Origin: Massilia rhizosphaerae
Lineage (GTDB): Bacteria; Pseudomonadota; Gammaproteobacteria; Burkholderiales; Burkholderiaceae_D
DNA: 64,000 nt
Assembly (NCBI RefSeq): GCF_016093545.1
Contig: NZ_JADKYX010000001.1
Coordinates: forward strand, 558,001-622,000
Direction: 5' to 3'
The stretch's first letter is position 1; each line of letters begins with the position of its first letter. Below are positions 20,559 to 29,499 of the stretch, piece by piece. A program made the position numbers and the translations under genes. The notes under the pieces were generated by a model, which saw nothing but the letters and a program-made list of their open reading frames with translations, was not told the origin of the DNA and made no database searches.

Positions 20559-22928
20559 CTACAGCGTGGCGCGGTCCCAACCGTGCCGCACGGCTTCTTT
20601 CACCTTGTCCCAGGCCGCCGCGCCGTCCCTGCCGTGCCGCTCCTCCCAGTCGATGTGCAGGTCGTTCTCGACGTCGGACCAGTCGCTGTTGCGGAAGCGC
20701 GCGTCGTTGCGCATCGCCGCGCCGAAGCGGTACGCCGGCGCCAGGTCGTCGTACCGCGTGCCGCTGGCCGCATACGTGTTCGACCAGTGGGTGCGGTAGT
20801 GGCTGTCGTCGTCGCGGGTGGTGTCGCCCGTCATCTTGTCCCAGCCGTGGCGAACGGCCGCCTTGATGCGTTCCCAGGCGGACGGCTCGTCGGGCGTGCC
20901 GTATCTGCTGTGCCAGTCCTTCTTGAGATCGCTTTCGGCGTCGTCCCAGGAACGGTCGCGGTAGGTGTCGCTGACGCGCATCTCGTTGCCGTAGCGGTAG
21001 GCCGGCGCCACCTCGTCGTAGTCCGCGCCGCTGCCGGCATAGTTCGACTCGTAGTGCGTGTGGTAATAGGTCGAGTCGTCCATGTCCGGCGTGATCTTGT
21101 TCCAGCCATGGCGCACGGCCTCCTTGAATTTCTCCCAGGTCGACGTGCCGCTCGTGTAGCGCGACTCCCAGTCGCTCTTGAGTTCGGGCTCCGCCTCGTC
21201 CCAGCGGCGGCTGCGGTATTTCTCCATGCGGCGCGCCTCGTCGCCGTAGCGGTAGGCCGGCAGGTAATTGTCGAACGTTTCGTTCGCGTTCGAGTACCTG
21301 GCGTTCCAGTGGCTGCGGTAATAGCTGTCGTCGTCGATGTCGGGGGTGATCTTGTCCCAGCCGCGGCGCACGGCGGCCTTGAACTTGTCCCACGTCGACG
21401 CGCCCGGATGGCGCTTGTCCCAGTCGCTGCGCAGGTCCGTCTCGACCTCGTCCCACGACCGGTCGCGGTACTTGGCGCTCGTGCGCATCTCGGTGCCGTA
21501 GCGGTACGCGGGCTCGTACTCGTCGTAGCCGCCGCCCAGGCTCGAGTAATTGTCGTGCCAGTCCGAGTGATACCAGTCGTCGGTGTCCATGTCCGGCGTG
21601 ATCTTGTCCCAGCCGTGGCGCACCGCCGTCTTGAACTTGTCCCACGTCGAGGCGCCAGGGTTGCGGGCTTCCCAGTCGGTCTTGAGGTCGGACTCGACGT
21701 CGTACCACTGGCGGTTGCGGTATTTCGCGCTGCGGCGCATTTCGTTGCCGTAGCGGTAGGCCGGCGCGTAATCGTCGTAGCTGCCCAGGCTCGAATAATT
21801 GTCGGTCCAGTGGCTGCGGTAATGATCCTCCGAGTCCGGCGTGATCTTGTCCCAGCCGCGGCGCACGGCCGCCTTGAACTTGTCCCACGTGGACGCGCCC
21901 GGATGACGGGTGTCCCAGTCGCTGCGCAAGGTCTGCTCGACGTCGCTCCAGTCGCGGTCGCGGTATCTTTCGCTGCGGCGCATCTCGTTGCCGAAGCGGT
22001 AGGCCGGTGCGTAGTCCTCGTAAGTGCCGCCCAGGCTGGCGTAATTCCGCGTCCAGTCGTTGCGGAAATAGTCGTCGTACGTATCGCTGATGCCGGCCGC
22101 GGGCATGGTGTCGTGGGCGAACACCCGCACGTTGCCGCGCGCCCCCAGGTCGCGCTGCTGCGAGCCCGCCTGCTCGCCCATCCTGGCGGTGCCGCCCAGC
22201 GACGTGTCGTCCGAGCCGGGAATCGACGCCGTGCCCTGCAAGGGAGAGCCGCTCATCGATCCGCCCGACTGCTCCGAGGCGCCCAGCGGTTCCTGGTACG
22301 TCGTGTCTTTCGGGAACGGATCTTCCGGATTCTGCGTCGCAAAATCCTTGCTGTCGTCGTGGCCCGTGAATTGCAGCGAACCGGGCTCCGTCCCCGGCGG
22401 CGTGCCCTGGTACGAGCCGCCCGCCGATTGCGCCGAGCCGGACGCCGAGCCGAGGTTGCCGGATTGCGCCGACGTGCTGCCCGACTGCTGCATGCCCGCC
22501 TGCCGCATGCCCGGCGCCGCGGCCGGCGTGCCGGCCGCGCCGCGCGCCCACTCGCCGTGGCGTTCGTCGATGTCGACGGGGCCGAAGCGCTCGATGATGT
22601 CGGCCGCGCGCTCCACTTCCGGTTCCGAGTCCGTCGTGAGCGTGAGCACGTGGTGCCCGCGCGTGACGGCATACGAGTACTTCATCGCGTGCTCGTTCGT
22701 GTCGGACCCGAACAGCGTGGTGAAGAAATGCTTGATGGAGGCGCCGATGCCCTCCTCGTGCTCGCTCTGCATCGCGGTGTCCGCGCCGGTGACGCTGTTC
22801 GACTGGCCGGTCGGATCGGCGCTCGAGAGGCTCGCCTCGTTGCGCGTGAAGCCCGATGCCAGCAATTCGTCCAGGGCGTTCTGGGCATCGCTCCGGTTGT
22901 CGAAGACTGCTACCAAGGTATGTCGCAT
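20559..22928 (-). CDS. large stress-type protein with six tandem W/Y-rich repeats
   Basis: Protein of 789 residues, very acidic/basic mixed and hydrophilic, with no signal peptide. Residues 1-115 resemble the general-stress YflT/17M-like domain (RHTLVAVFDNRSDAQNALDE, LLASGF). Residues about 115-285 are a Gln/Ser/Gly-rich linker. From about 285 to the end there are six tandem repeats of 80-86 residues, each with a dipeptide-rich start (YRSHW..NYSS), APAYRYGNEMR, a charged RDRSWDDVES-type helix and a closing WDKFKAAVRRGWDKITPD-type helix. The repeats diverge most at the last copy. The function is unknown; the N-terminal domain suggests an osmotic or desiccation stress role. Confidence 0.8.
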   Translation of the reverse strand: MRHTLVAVFDNRSDAQNALDELLASGFTRNEASLSSADPTGQSNSVTGADTAMQSEHEEGIGASIKHFFTTLFGSDTNEHAMKYSYAVTRGHHVLTLTTDSEPEVERAADIIERFGPVDIDERHGEWARGAAGTPAAAPGMRQAGMQQSGSTSAQSGNLGSASGSAQSAGGSYQGTPPGTEPGSLQFTGHDDSKDFATQNPEDPFPKDTTYQEPLGASEQSGGSMSGSPLQGTASIPGSDDTSLGGTARMGEQAGSQQRDLGARGNVRVFAHDTMPAAGISDTYDDYFRNDWTRNYASLGGTYEDYAPAYRFGNEMRRSERYRDRDWSDVEQTLRSDWDTRHPGASTWDKFKAAVRRGWDKITPDSEDHYRSHWTDNYSSLGSYDDYAPAYRYGNEMRRSAKYRNRQWYDVESDLKTDWEARNPGASTWDKFKTAVRHGWDKITPDMDTDDWYHSDWHDNYSSLGGGYDEYEPAYRYGTEMRTSAKYRDRSWDEVETDLRSDWDKRHPGASTWDKFKAAVRRGWDKITPDIDDDSYYRSHWNARYSNANETFDNYLPAYRYGDEARRMEKYRSRRWDEAEPELKSDWESRYTSGTSTWEKFKEAVRHGWNKITPDMDDSTYYHTHYESNYAGSGADYDEVAPAYRYGNEMRVSDTYRDRSWDDAESDLKKDWHSRYGTPDEPSAWERIKAAVRHGWDKMTGDTTRDDDSHYRTHWSNTYAASGTRYDDLAPAYRFGAAMRNDARFRNSDWSDVENDLHIDWEERHGRDGAAAWDKVKEAVRHGWDRATL
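20562..22085 (-). repeat. six in-frame tandem repeats of about 240-258 bp
   Basis: Approximate units on the minus strand: 22085-21838, 21837-21597, 21596-21339, 21338-21081, 21080-20823 and 20822-20562. The marker GATCTTGTCCCAGCC or a close variant recurs at about 21842, 21601, 21343, 21084 and 20828, giving a period of 258 bases except for the second unit, which is 17-18 bases shorter. All units stay in frame, so copy number can change without breaking the gene. Confidence 0.85.
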
Positions 22929-23126
22929 GATGTTCCTCCGCTGTCATCGTGATGGAATGCCGGCCCTGTCGAAGCGCGCCACGCCGACCTGCTCGGCGCC
23001 GAGCATGACGTATTCCGCGTGGAGATCCTCGTGCCGGTCTCTGGTCGAGAGTACTCCAAAGCGGTCGCGTTGCGCGCACCATTGACCGGGTACGACCCAT
23101 GCGTATGCCGCGGTCCGCACCCGCAT

Positions 23127-23149
23127 GAAAAACGGGCCTTGCGGCCCGT
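23127..23149 (-). terminator. intrinsic terminator after the 23158 gene
   Basis: Perfect 7-bp stem (ACGGGCC 23132-23138 with GGCCCGT 23143-23149, loop TTGC) followed on the minus strand by TTTTT (23131-23127). It ends the minus-strand transcript carrying the nuclease and the small gene at 23158. Confidence 0.75.
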
Positions 23150-23157
23150 CTTGTCGG

Positions 23158-23415
23158 TCAGCCGAACGGATTCGCGACCTTGTGCACCTCCGGCGGCGGC
23201 AGGCGCTCCGGCAGGTCTTTCGCTTCCAGGCCCGCCACGACGCGCCCCAGCAGGTCGTGCAGAAGGCGCGCCCTGGCCAGGCCGTCCTTGTCGGCCGTGA
23301 GGTCGACGTCGCCGGAGATCGTGATGCGGTCGAGGCGGTTCTCCAGCATCAGGCGGCCGATCTCGACGACGTCGGCCTCGTTTTCGTACGGGGCGAATTT
23401 CGGTGTGCTGCTCAT
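23158..23415 (-). CDS. small hypothetical protein
   Basis: An 85-residue hydrophilic protein I do not recognise. It has a central RLMLENRLDRITISGDVDLT segment (in part) and a proline-rich end (ERLPPPEVHKVANPFG). The ATG at 23415 (MSSTPKFAPYEN) is taken as start; an upstream in-frame codon would overlap the preceding nuclease gene. It lies 17 bases after the nuclease stop and ends at a terminator, so it is probably the last gene of that transcript. Confidence 0.6.
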   Translation of the reverse strand: MSSTPKFAPYENEADVVEIGRLMLENRLDRITISGDVDLTADKDGLARARLLHDLLGRVVAGLEAKDLPERLPPPEVHKVANPFG

Positions 23416-23432
23416 GGCTCTCCTCTCGATGC

Positions 23433-24278
23433 TCAATGGCGGTTGCGGCCGCGGGACGGCTTGACGCGGATGTCCGGCAGTGCCAGTACGCGCTCCTTGT
23501 CCGCGTCGGTCAGGGCGGGCAGCAGGTTGATGCCGACGATGCGTTCGAGTTCCGGGATCGGGATCACGTTGGCGCGGGCGCCGGCCGTGTTCTCCACGAA
23601 CCAGGCGGCGCCGGCGCGCTGGCGCGGGCTGTACACGAGTTTATACAAATGGGTCGGCACCAGCACGTTGCCGACCTTGCGCAGGTCCGCGCCGAGGAAG
23701 GCCGGCCCCGTGACGACGTACAGGTCGCCCTCCTTCTTCGCCATCTTGCGCACGGCCCCTTCGATGCCGGCCCACAGGTTGCGGTTGTTCTCGCCGTCCT
23801 GCGGGACGATGTTGGCGAGGCTGAAGCTGTCGTGCTGGCTGTCGCGGTCTGGCATGTCGCCGTTCGGCGCCATGTGGCCGCGGTCGAAGCCGCTGCGGGC
23901 ATAGTCCGACAGTTCGGCGCGCTCGTCCGCGGGAAGGCGCGGTTCCGGGTGGAAGGAATTTTCGCGCGACAACTCCTGCGCCGCTGCGATATTCTGTGCC
24001 TGCAGGTGTTCGGCCGACCACAGCGGCGTGCGCGTGACGCCCGAATGCAGTACGCTGAACACGTTGAAGCACAGCGCTTCGGTCTCCTTGCCCAGCTTGG
24101 GATTCGTGATGCGCGGCGCCTGGCCGTCGACGAAATGGTCGGCGCACGATTGCGGGCGCGGCGCTTCCACCGCAATGGACGCGCGGGCCGGGGGCCGGTT
24201 CGTGGATTCGCGGTGGCAGCCGCCGAGCGCCAGCGCCAGCGCCAGCGGGAGTGCCGGCGCGAATAACTTCTTGAGCAT
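23433..24278 (-). CDS. DNA/RNA non-specific endonuclease, predicted lipoprotein
   Basis: Protein of 281 residues. The N-terminus is a lipoprotein signal with a lipobox-like LGGC, so the mature protein is probably anchored in the envelope facing the periplasm. The nuclease core carries the active-site DRGHMAPNGDM motif (catalytic His) near residue 143 and the metal-binding Asn region SLANIVPQDGENNRNLW, typical of the NucA/endonuclease G family. Likely use is degradation of DNA or RNA for nutrients or protection against foreign DNA. No inhibitor gene is recognised next to it. Confidence 0.9.
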   Translation of the reverse strand: MLKKLFAPALPLALALALGGCHRESTNRPPARASIAVEAPRPQSCADHFVDGQAPRITNPKLGKETEALCFNVFSVLHSGVTRTPLWSAEHLQAQNIAAAQELSRENSFHPEPRLPADERAELSDYARSGFDRGHMAPNGDMPDRDSQHDSFSLANIVPQDGENNRNLWAGIEGAVRKMAKKEGDLYVVTGPAFLGADLRKVGNVLVPTHLYKLVYSPRQRAGAAWFVENTAGARANVIPIPELERIVGINLLPALTDADKERVLALPDIRVKPSRGRNRH

Positions 24279-24326
24279 AATGATTCGACAAGATCAAAGA
24301 TTGTGTCATTTTAGCCGAGGCGCGCT

Positions 24327-24350
24327 TGCGCTTCCTCATGCGCTTCCTCA
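24327..24350. repeat. short tandem repeat, 2 x 12 bp
   Basis: TGCGCTTCCTCA occurs twice in direct succession (24327-24338 and 24339-24350) and is followed by the partial copy TGCGTTTTCA. It lies in the spacer between the nuclease gene and the 24461 gene. No function seen. Confidence 0.7.
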
Positions 24351-24460
24351 TGCGTTTTCACAGGCGTACCAGCGCACGGTTGAACGCACGCAAGTGCATT
24401 TCCGGCGGGAATGTTATAAAATTACGGTTTCAAAAAGCTAAGTACATTTGTCCAAAAACG

Positions 24461-24859
24461 ATGGCGATGGGTAAGCCCACCATACCCGAGGACCTTCGGC
24501 GCTTTGTGCTGACCAGCATCCCCTCGGTCCCTTTCCTGGAAGCGCTGCTGTTGATGCGCGCCGATCCGGACCAGGCATGGCGCCGCGACACGCTCGCGCG
24601 CCGGCTGTACGTGCGCGAGAAGACCGCGGAAGACCTGCTGGCCGACCTGTGCACCGCGCGGATCGCCGAGCCCTGGCCCGCGCCCGACGCGGACGCCTAC
24701 CGCTATGCGCCGGCGGACGAGGGCCTGCGCGACCGGATCGACCGCCTGGCCGACCTGTACGCGACCAACCTGGTCGAAGTTACCCACCTCATCCACTCTT
24801 CCCTCGACCGCAAGGCCCAGCAGTTTGCGGACGCCTTCAAATGGCGAAAGGATTCCTGA
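24461..24859 (+). CDS. hypothetical cytoplasmic protein, possible winged-helix
   Basis: Protein of 132 residues, no signal or membrane segment. The stretch from about 20 to 60 (FLEALLLMRADPDQAW, RRDTLARRLYVREKTAEDLL) followed by a short beta-like YRYAPADEGLRDRIDRL looks like a winged helix-turn-helix. That is a visual judgement only. The ATG at 24461 is chosen because the upstream part of the open frame has poor coding character; MGKPTIP at 24467 is the alternative. Its TGA overlaps the next ATG by one base, so it is coupled to two small membrane proteins. Confidence 0.7.
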   Translation: MAMGKPTIPEDLRRFVLTSIPSVPFLEALLLMRADPDQAWRRDTLARRLYVREKTAEDLLADLCTARIAEPWPAPDADAYRYAPADEGLRDRIDRLADLYATNLVEVTHLIHSSLDRKAQQFADAFKWRKDS

Positions 24860-25116
24860 TGGCGTTCACCATCTATGCACTGTGCACCCTGACGTCGCTC
24901 GCCTGCGCCTGGCTGCTGCTGGGCAGCTATCGGCGTACCGGGCACCGCCTCCTGTTCTGGAGCGGGGCCTCGTTCGTGGCGATGACCGTCAACAATGTAT
25001 TCCTCATGCTGGACAAAGTCGTGTTCCCCGACATCAACCTGCTGCCGGTGCGCCAGGTGTCGGCCCTCGTGTCCGTGCTGCTGCTGTTGTACGGCCTGAT
25101 CTACGAGAAGGAATGA
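24859..25116 (+). CDS. small membrane protein (DUF5985-like)
   Basis: An 85-residue inner-membrane protein with three hydrophobic segments (about 3-22, 32-50 and 63-81). The helix breaks GSYRRTGHRLLFWSGASF resembles the LRFWRxTRDR-type loop of the next gene, so the two are probably related. Translation starts in the TGATG overlap with the preceding gene. From memory it belongs to the DUF5985 group of small membrane proteins; no function is known to me. Confidence 0.7.
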   Translation: MAFTIYALCTLTSLACAWLLLGSYRRTGHRLLFWSGASFVAMTVNNVFLMLDKVVFPDINLLPVRQVSALVSVLLLLYGLIYEKE

Positions 25117-25117
25117 C

Positions 25118-25411
25118 ATGCTGAACGAAATGAACGACCTGTTCACGGGCGCCATCGCGATGGCGTCCTTCGTCATCGCGCTGTGCTTCCTGCGCTTCTG
25201 GCGCAGTTCGCGCGACCGCTTCTTCCTGTATTTCTCCCTGTCGTTCGGCATCGAGGGCGTGCACCGGATCGTGTCGGCCCTCTCGTACGACGACAACGAG
25301 GACACGCCGCTGCACTACCTCGTGCGGCTGCTGGCCTATGGCCTGATCCTGTGGGCGATCCTGGAAAAGAACCTGCCGGCGCGGCGCTCGCAGCGTCCCG
25401 ACCAGCGTTAG
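25118..25411 (+). CDS. small membrane protein (DUF5985-like)
   Basis: A 97-residue inner-membrane protein with three hydrophobic segments (about 9-25, 34-52, 68-84) and the charged loop LRFWRSSRDRFFLYF after the first. It begins one base after the stop of the preceding small membrane protein, to which it seems related. Together with the 24461 gene it forms a tightly coupled three-gene unit. Function unknown. Confidence 0.72.
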   Translation: MLNEMNDLFTGAIAMASFVIALCFLRFWRSSRDRFFLYFSLSFGIEGVHRIVSALSYDDNEDTPLHYLVRLLAYGLILWAILEKNLPARRSQRPDQR

Positions 25412-25480
25412 CGTGCGCCCGGCCGCCCTCCCCTGCGCCATAATCGGCCGTCACACCGGACACCATTCATGGAGGAAGGC

Positions 25481-25690
25481 ATGACGGACCAACAGAAACG
25501 TAAAGACGAAGGTGCGCAGAATGTCCAGCGCGCCGATCCCGGCCAGGCGCAGCGCGCCCACGACCGCTCGGAAAACCTGCTGCCGGCCGACGACGCCGAC
25601 GACGGCCGCTACGACGTGGCCGAGGAAGTGAACCTCGACCAGCAGTCGGACCGGCTGCGGCGCGTGGGCAAGCCGCCCAAAGGCAGCTAG
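25481..25690 (+). CDS. small hydrophilic hypothetical protein
   Basis: A 69-residue protein, highly charged and probably disordered (RADPGQAQRAHDRSENLLPA in part, then acidic DDADDGRYDVAEE). The ATG at 25481 is preferred over 25469 because the bases between them contain GGAGGAAGG, a strong ribosome-binding site for 25481. Sequence style is like small stress-related proteins of Massilia, but I do not recognise a family. It converges with the PhyH gene. Confidence 0.6.
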   Translation: MTDQQKRKDEGAQNVQRADPGQAQRAHDRSENLLPADDADDGRYDVAEEVNLDQQSDRLRRVGKPPKGS

Positions 25691-25699
25691 CCCATCATC

Positions 25700-26533
25700 C
25701 TAGCCGGTCACGCCCATGCGCAGGCCCTCGATCGTGTGGGCCTGCTCGATGTGTTCCAGCGCGGGCACGATGCGGCAACGCAGATGGTCGCGCACGGCGG
25801 CCGGCAGCGCATCCCAATACGCTTGGGTGACCTGCAGGTCGTGCTTCTCGGCGTTGCGGCCGTCCGGCGCGTCGACGCCCAGCACGAGCACGGGCCGCGA
25901 CTGGCGGCTGCGGTTCGCGGTGCCGCGGTGGATCGTCAGCGCCGAACGGGCCGAGATGTCGCCCACCTTCGGAAGCTTGCGCTGGGCGCGCGCCTCGTAG
26001 CGCGGATACAGGGACTGGTCGGGGAACATCAGGTCCCCGCCGGCGAGGTCGTCCCACTGCGTGCCCGGCGCGATCTCGAACGGGCCGATCTCCTCCGTCA
26101 CGTCCACCGTCGTCAGGTTGAAGGCGAGCGAATTCAGGCGGCGCCCGACGAGCGTTTCCGGCGGCGCCGGGAAGTCGCGGTGCCAGGGCTGGTGCATGGC
26201 GCCCGGGAACGGGATGTCGAAGCCCACTTCGACGATCTTGTAGTCCGGTCCGAGCACGGCCCGGCACACGGCGACGATCCACGGATGCGTGGCCAGGTCG
26301 ACAAAGCCGCGCAGCCGTTCCGGATGGACTTCGACGTAGTAGCGGCACGGGCCGCGTTCCAGGGCGCCGCGCGGACGGGCGCGCGCCTCGGCGAACAGGG
26401 TTTCGATGTCTTCCTTGAGTTGCGCGACCCATTCCGCGCTGAAGGCGCCCTTGCAGGCGATGATGCCGTCGCCGTACAGGCCGCCCATGATGGCGCCCAC
26501 GTCGTAGCCGGCGCCTTCGTTCGATGCTTGCAT
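25700..26533 (-). CDS. phytanoyl-CoA dioxygenase (PhyH) family protein
   Basis: Predicted Fe(II)/2-oxoglutarate dioxygenase of 277 residues. The iron ligands can be read as H-x-D in [10 protein letters not shown] (near 116) and a distal His in [12 protein letters not shown] (near 200), with Arg in [11 protein letters not shown] binding 2-oxoglutarate. Such enzymes hydroxylate diverse small molecules; the substrate is unknown. The ATG at 26533 ([13 protein letters not shown]) is chosen over 26563. It stands alone and has no pathway partner next to it. Confidence 0.82.
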   Translation of the reverse strand: MQASNEGAGYDVGAIMGGLYGDGIIACKGAFSAEWVAQLKEDIETLFAEARARPRGALERGPCRYYVEVHPERLRGFVDLATHPWIVAVCRAVLGPDYKIVEVGFDIPFPGAMHQPWHRDFPAPPETLVGRRLNSLAFNLTTVDVTEEIGPFEIAPGTQWDDLAGGDLMFPDQSLYPRYEARAQRKLPKVGDISARSALTIHRGTANRSRQSRPVLVLGVDAPDGRNAEKHDLQVTQAYWDALPAAVRDHLRCRIVPALEHIEQAHTIEGLRMGVTG

Positions 26534-26721
26534 GGTGGTCTCCTTGCTGTCCCGCGGCCCCATCCTACCGATGTTCGGCGGCGGACGGCGCCCGGCTGTC
26601 CGCCGCCCAGTTGACAGCCGGGCCCGCAGCTCCTACAGTCGCAGAACGATGACTTCGACATCCTGCGCATGCATTCCGCGGTAAATACGGCGCGGGCCGG
26701 CCCCGGTCGCGGGAGGCGCGC

Positions 26722-29079
26722 ATGAACGGGCCGGCGCCCGGACGGGTGCTGTTCCTGTGCGACCGTCCCGTGTCCGACCCCGCCGTCGGCGTCGTGGCCG
26801 CCGAGCTGGGCTACGACCTCGTGCGCGCCCGCACGCTGGCCGAAGCGCTCGTCCACGCGGCCGGCGGCGACGACCTGCCCGGTTTCGCCCTCGTGCTGGC
26901 CGGCTACTCCGGCAATACCGACGCGCTGTTCGACAGCGTGCGCCGCCTGCGCGCCGCGCTGCCGCACACGCCCGTGATCGCGCACGGCATCCCCGCCGCG
27001 CCGCCGTTCGCGCTGGAGTCGCTGTACGACGCCGGCGCGCTCGCCGTCCTGCACGATCCCATCTCGCTCCCGATCCTCAAGGCCAAGGCGCGCTTCTTCC
27101 TCGAGGCATACGCGACGGCGGCCGAGCGGCGCCGCGCCGAGGCCGCGCTGCGGGACACCCGCGCGCGCCTCGAAGCGACCATCGCCGCCGCCGAGGTGGC
27201 CGTGTGGTCGCTGGACGTCGCGAGCGGCCGCGTCAGCGCGGACGAGCGCCTGATCGAGATGTTCGGGCTGCGGCCGGAAAACGCGGGCGGCGCGGACATG
27301 GGCGCGTATTTCGCCGCCATGCATCCGGACGACGTGCGGCCCACGCAGGCGCTGCTCGGCCGCGCCATGGAGACGGGCGCGCCGTACGAAGCGACGTTCC
27401 GCGTACGCACGCCGGGCGGCGCCTGGCGCTGGGTCCTCGCGCGCGGCCAGCTGGACCGCAGCGCAGGCCAGCGCGGGATGATGCGCGGCGTCGTGATCGA
27501 CGCGACGCTGCGCAAGCAGGCCGAGGAAAGGCTGCAGGCCAGCGAGGAACGCTACCGCACCCTGTTCGAGGCGATCGACGAAGCCGTGTGCGTGATCGAG
27601 ATGCTGTACGACGACGCCGGCATCCCGTGCGACTACCGCTTCCTCGAAGTGAACCCGGCCTTCGTCAAGGCCACCGGCCTGGCGGATGCCGTCGGGCGCA
27701 CCGTGCGCGCGCTCGTGCCGGTGCACGCGGCGCGCTGGTGCGACGCGTTCGACAAGGTCGCCGCCAGCGGCGAGCCGGTCCACTTCGTCGACGGGATCGA
27801 GGGACTCGGGCGCTGGTACGACGTGTACGCGGCGCGCGTGGGGCCCGCCGGCAGCCGCAAGGTGGTCGTGCTGTTCACCGACATCACGCAGCGCCGCCGC
27901 ACCGAGCTCGAACTGCGCCGCCTCGCCGACGACCTGGCCGAACAGGACCGCCGCAAGACGGCGTTCCTCGCCACCCTGGCGCACGAGCTGCGCAACCCGC
28001 TGGCGCCGATCCGCAGCGGCCTGCAGCTGATGCGCCGCTCGCGCGCCGATCCGGCCGCGACGGCGCGCGTGCAGGACATCATGGACCGCCAGCTGGACCA
28101 TCTCGTGCACCTCGTCGACGACCTGCTGGACGTGGCCCGCATCACGCGCGGCCAGGTCGAACTCAAGCCGGCGCTGGTCCCGCTCGCCGACGTGCTGAAC
28201 GCGGCGGTGGAAACGAGCATGCCGCTGATCGAAGCCGCGCGCCACCGGCTCGACGTGCGCCTGCCGCACGAACCCCTGACGCTGCATGCCGACGCCACCC
28301 GCATCACGCAGGTCGTCAGCAACCTGCTCAACAACGCGGCCAAGTACACGCCGCGCGGCGGCCACATCGTGCTGGCGGCGGAGCGCGACGGCGACCAGGC
28401 GCTGATCGCCGTGTCCGACAATGGCATCGGCATCCCGGCAGAGTCGATCGGCGAAGTCTTCCGGATGTTCACCCAGGTCGCCCACGCCGCCCAGCACGTG
28501 CCGGGCGGGCTCGGGATCGGCCTGTCGCTCGTGAAAAGCCTCGTCGAACTGCATGGCGGGACCATCCAGGCGGCCAGCGCAGGGCCGGGCCTGGGCAGCG
28601 TGTTCACCGTGCGCCTGCCGCTGGCGCGGCGCGGCGCCGGCGCCGACGCCGCGCCGGATACGCCCGAGGCCGACGCGGCCGCGATTCCCGCCCTGCGCCT
28701 GCTCGTCGTGGACGACAACCGCGACGCCGCCGACACGCTCGCCGCCCTGCTGTCCGTGATGGGCCACGACGTCGTGGTCGCGCACGACGGCCACCAGGCG
28801 CTGCGCATGCTGGACGGCCTGCATCCGGACGCCGTGTTCCTCGACATCGGCATGCCCGGCCTGTCCGGCTACGACGTGGCGCAGGCCGTGCGGCGCGACC
28901 CGCGCCACGACGGCACCGTGCTCGTCGCGCTCACGGGCTGGGGCGGCGCCGACGACCGTGCCCGCACCGCCGAAGCGGGCTTCGACGCCCATCTCACCAA
29001 GCCGGCGACGGTGACTGCGATCGAAGCCGTGCTGCGCGAGGTCGAAGCGCGCAGGTTCGCCTCACCAGCCGATGGCTAG
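26722..29079 (+). CDS. soluble hybrid histidine kinase with pseudo-receiver
   Basis: Protein of 785 residues without membrane segments. The N-terminal 125 residues have the shape of a receiver, but the acceptor Asp position reads LVLAGYSG and the conserved Lys position reads VLHDPIS, so it cannot be phosphorylated normally. Two PAS domains (about 150-275, 275-395) follow. HisKA shows [16 protein letters not shown] (His near 421), HATPase [11 protein letters not shown] (near 534), and the C-terminal receiver (about 655-775) keeps Asp in [10 protein letters not shown] and Lys in LTKPATV. GGGAGG precedes ATG 26722. It converges on, and overlaps by 18 bases, the Nudix gene. Confidence 0.9.
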   Translation: MNGPAPGRVLFLCDRPVSDPAVGVVAAELGYDLVRARTLAEALVHAAGGDDLPGFALVLAGYSGNTDALFDSVRRLRAALPHTPVIAHGIPAAPPFALESLYDAGALAVLHDPISLPILKAKARFFLEAYATAAERRRAEAALRDTRARLEATIAAAEVAVWSLDVASGRVSADERLIEMFGLRPENAGGADMGAYFAAMHPDDVRPTQALLGRAMETGAPYEATFRVRTPGGAWRWVLARGQLDRSAGQRGMMRGVVIDATLRKQAEERLQASEERYRTLFEAIDEAVCVIEMLYDDAGIPCDYRFLEVNPAFVKATGLADAVGRTVRALVPVHAARWCDAFDKVAASGEPVHFVDGIEGLGRWYDVYAARVGPAGSRKVVVLFTDITQRRRTELELRRLADDLAEQDRRKTAFLATLAHELRNPLAPIRSGLQLMRRSRADPAATARVQDIMDRQLDHLVHLVDDLLDVARITRGQVELKPALVPLADVLNAAVETSMPLIEAARHRLDVRLPHEPLTLHADATRITQVVSNLLNNAAKYTPRGGHIVLAAERDGDQALIAVSDNGIGIPAESIGEVFRMFTQVAHAAQHVPGGLGIGLSLVKSLVELHGGTIQAASAGPGLGSVFTVRLPLARRGAGADAAPDTPEADAAAIPALRLLVVDDNRDAADTLAALLSVMGHDVVVAHDGHQALRMLDGLHPDAVFLDIGMPGLSGYDVAQAVRRDPRHDGTVLVALTGWGGADDRARTAEAGFDAHLTKPATVTAIEAVLREVEARRFASPADG

Positions 29080-29499
29080 CAGGCGCGCCGCCATCCGGGG
29101 CCAGCACAGCGCCGCGACTTCGTCCCGGTCGGCCCAGCGGTAGGCATCCATTTCCGGCGTCGGCGCGCCCGTCGCGTGGTGCGGATACATGCTCGTGCAA
29201 TTCAGGTGCGCCAGGTCCGGCAGCGCCGCGCCCACGTCCACGCGGAACAGGTGCAGGACCTTGTCGCGCCGGTAGTCGAAGCGACCCAGGTCGCGGAAAT
29301 CGTCGGCCGGGAACGCGAGGCCGGTCTCTTCCCGCAGCTCGCGCATGGCGGCGGCGAGCGGCGTTTCGCCCGGATCCAGCAAGCCCTTCGGGATGTCCCA
29401 GCGCGCCGTGTGCGTCACATGGCCCAGCAGCAGGCGGCCGCCGGCGTCCACGACGAGCGTGCCGCACGAAACGTCGACCGGTCGCGCCGTCTTCCTCAT
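29062..29499 (-). CDS. Nudix hydrolase
   Basis: A 145-residue hydrolase for nucleoside diphosphates linked to another group. The Nudix box is complete: GLLDPGETPLAAAMRELREE then TGL (G-x5-E-x7-REUxEExGU). The N-terminus SCGTLVVDAGGRLLLGHV is the usual beta-strand start. Its ATGA overlaps the end of the upstream hybrid kinase by four bases, so the two are translated together. The substrate is unknown. Confidence 0.9.
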   Translation of the reverse strand: MRKTARPVDVSCGTLVVDAGGRLLLGHVTHTARWDIPKGLLDPGETPLAAAMRELREETGLAFPADDFRDLGRFDYRRDKVLHLFRVDVGAALPDLAHLNCTSMYPHHATGAPTPEMDAYRWADRDEVAALCWPRMAARLLAIGW

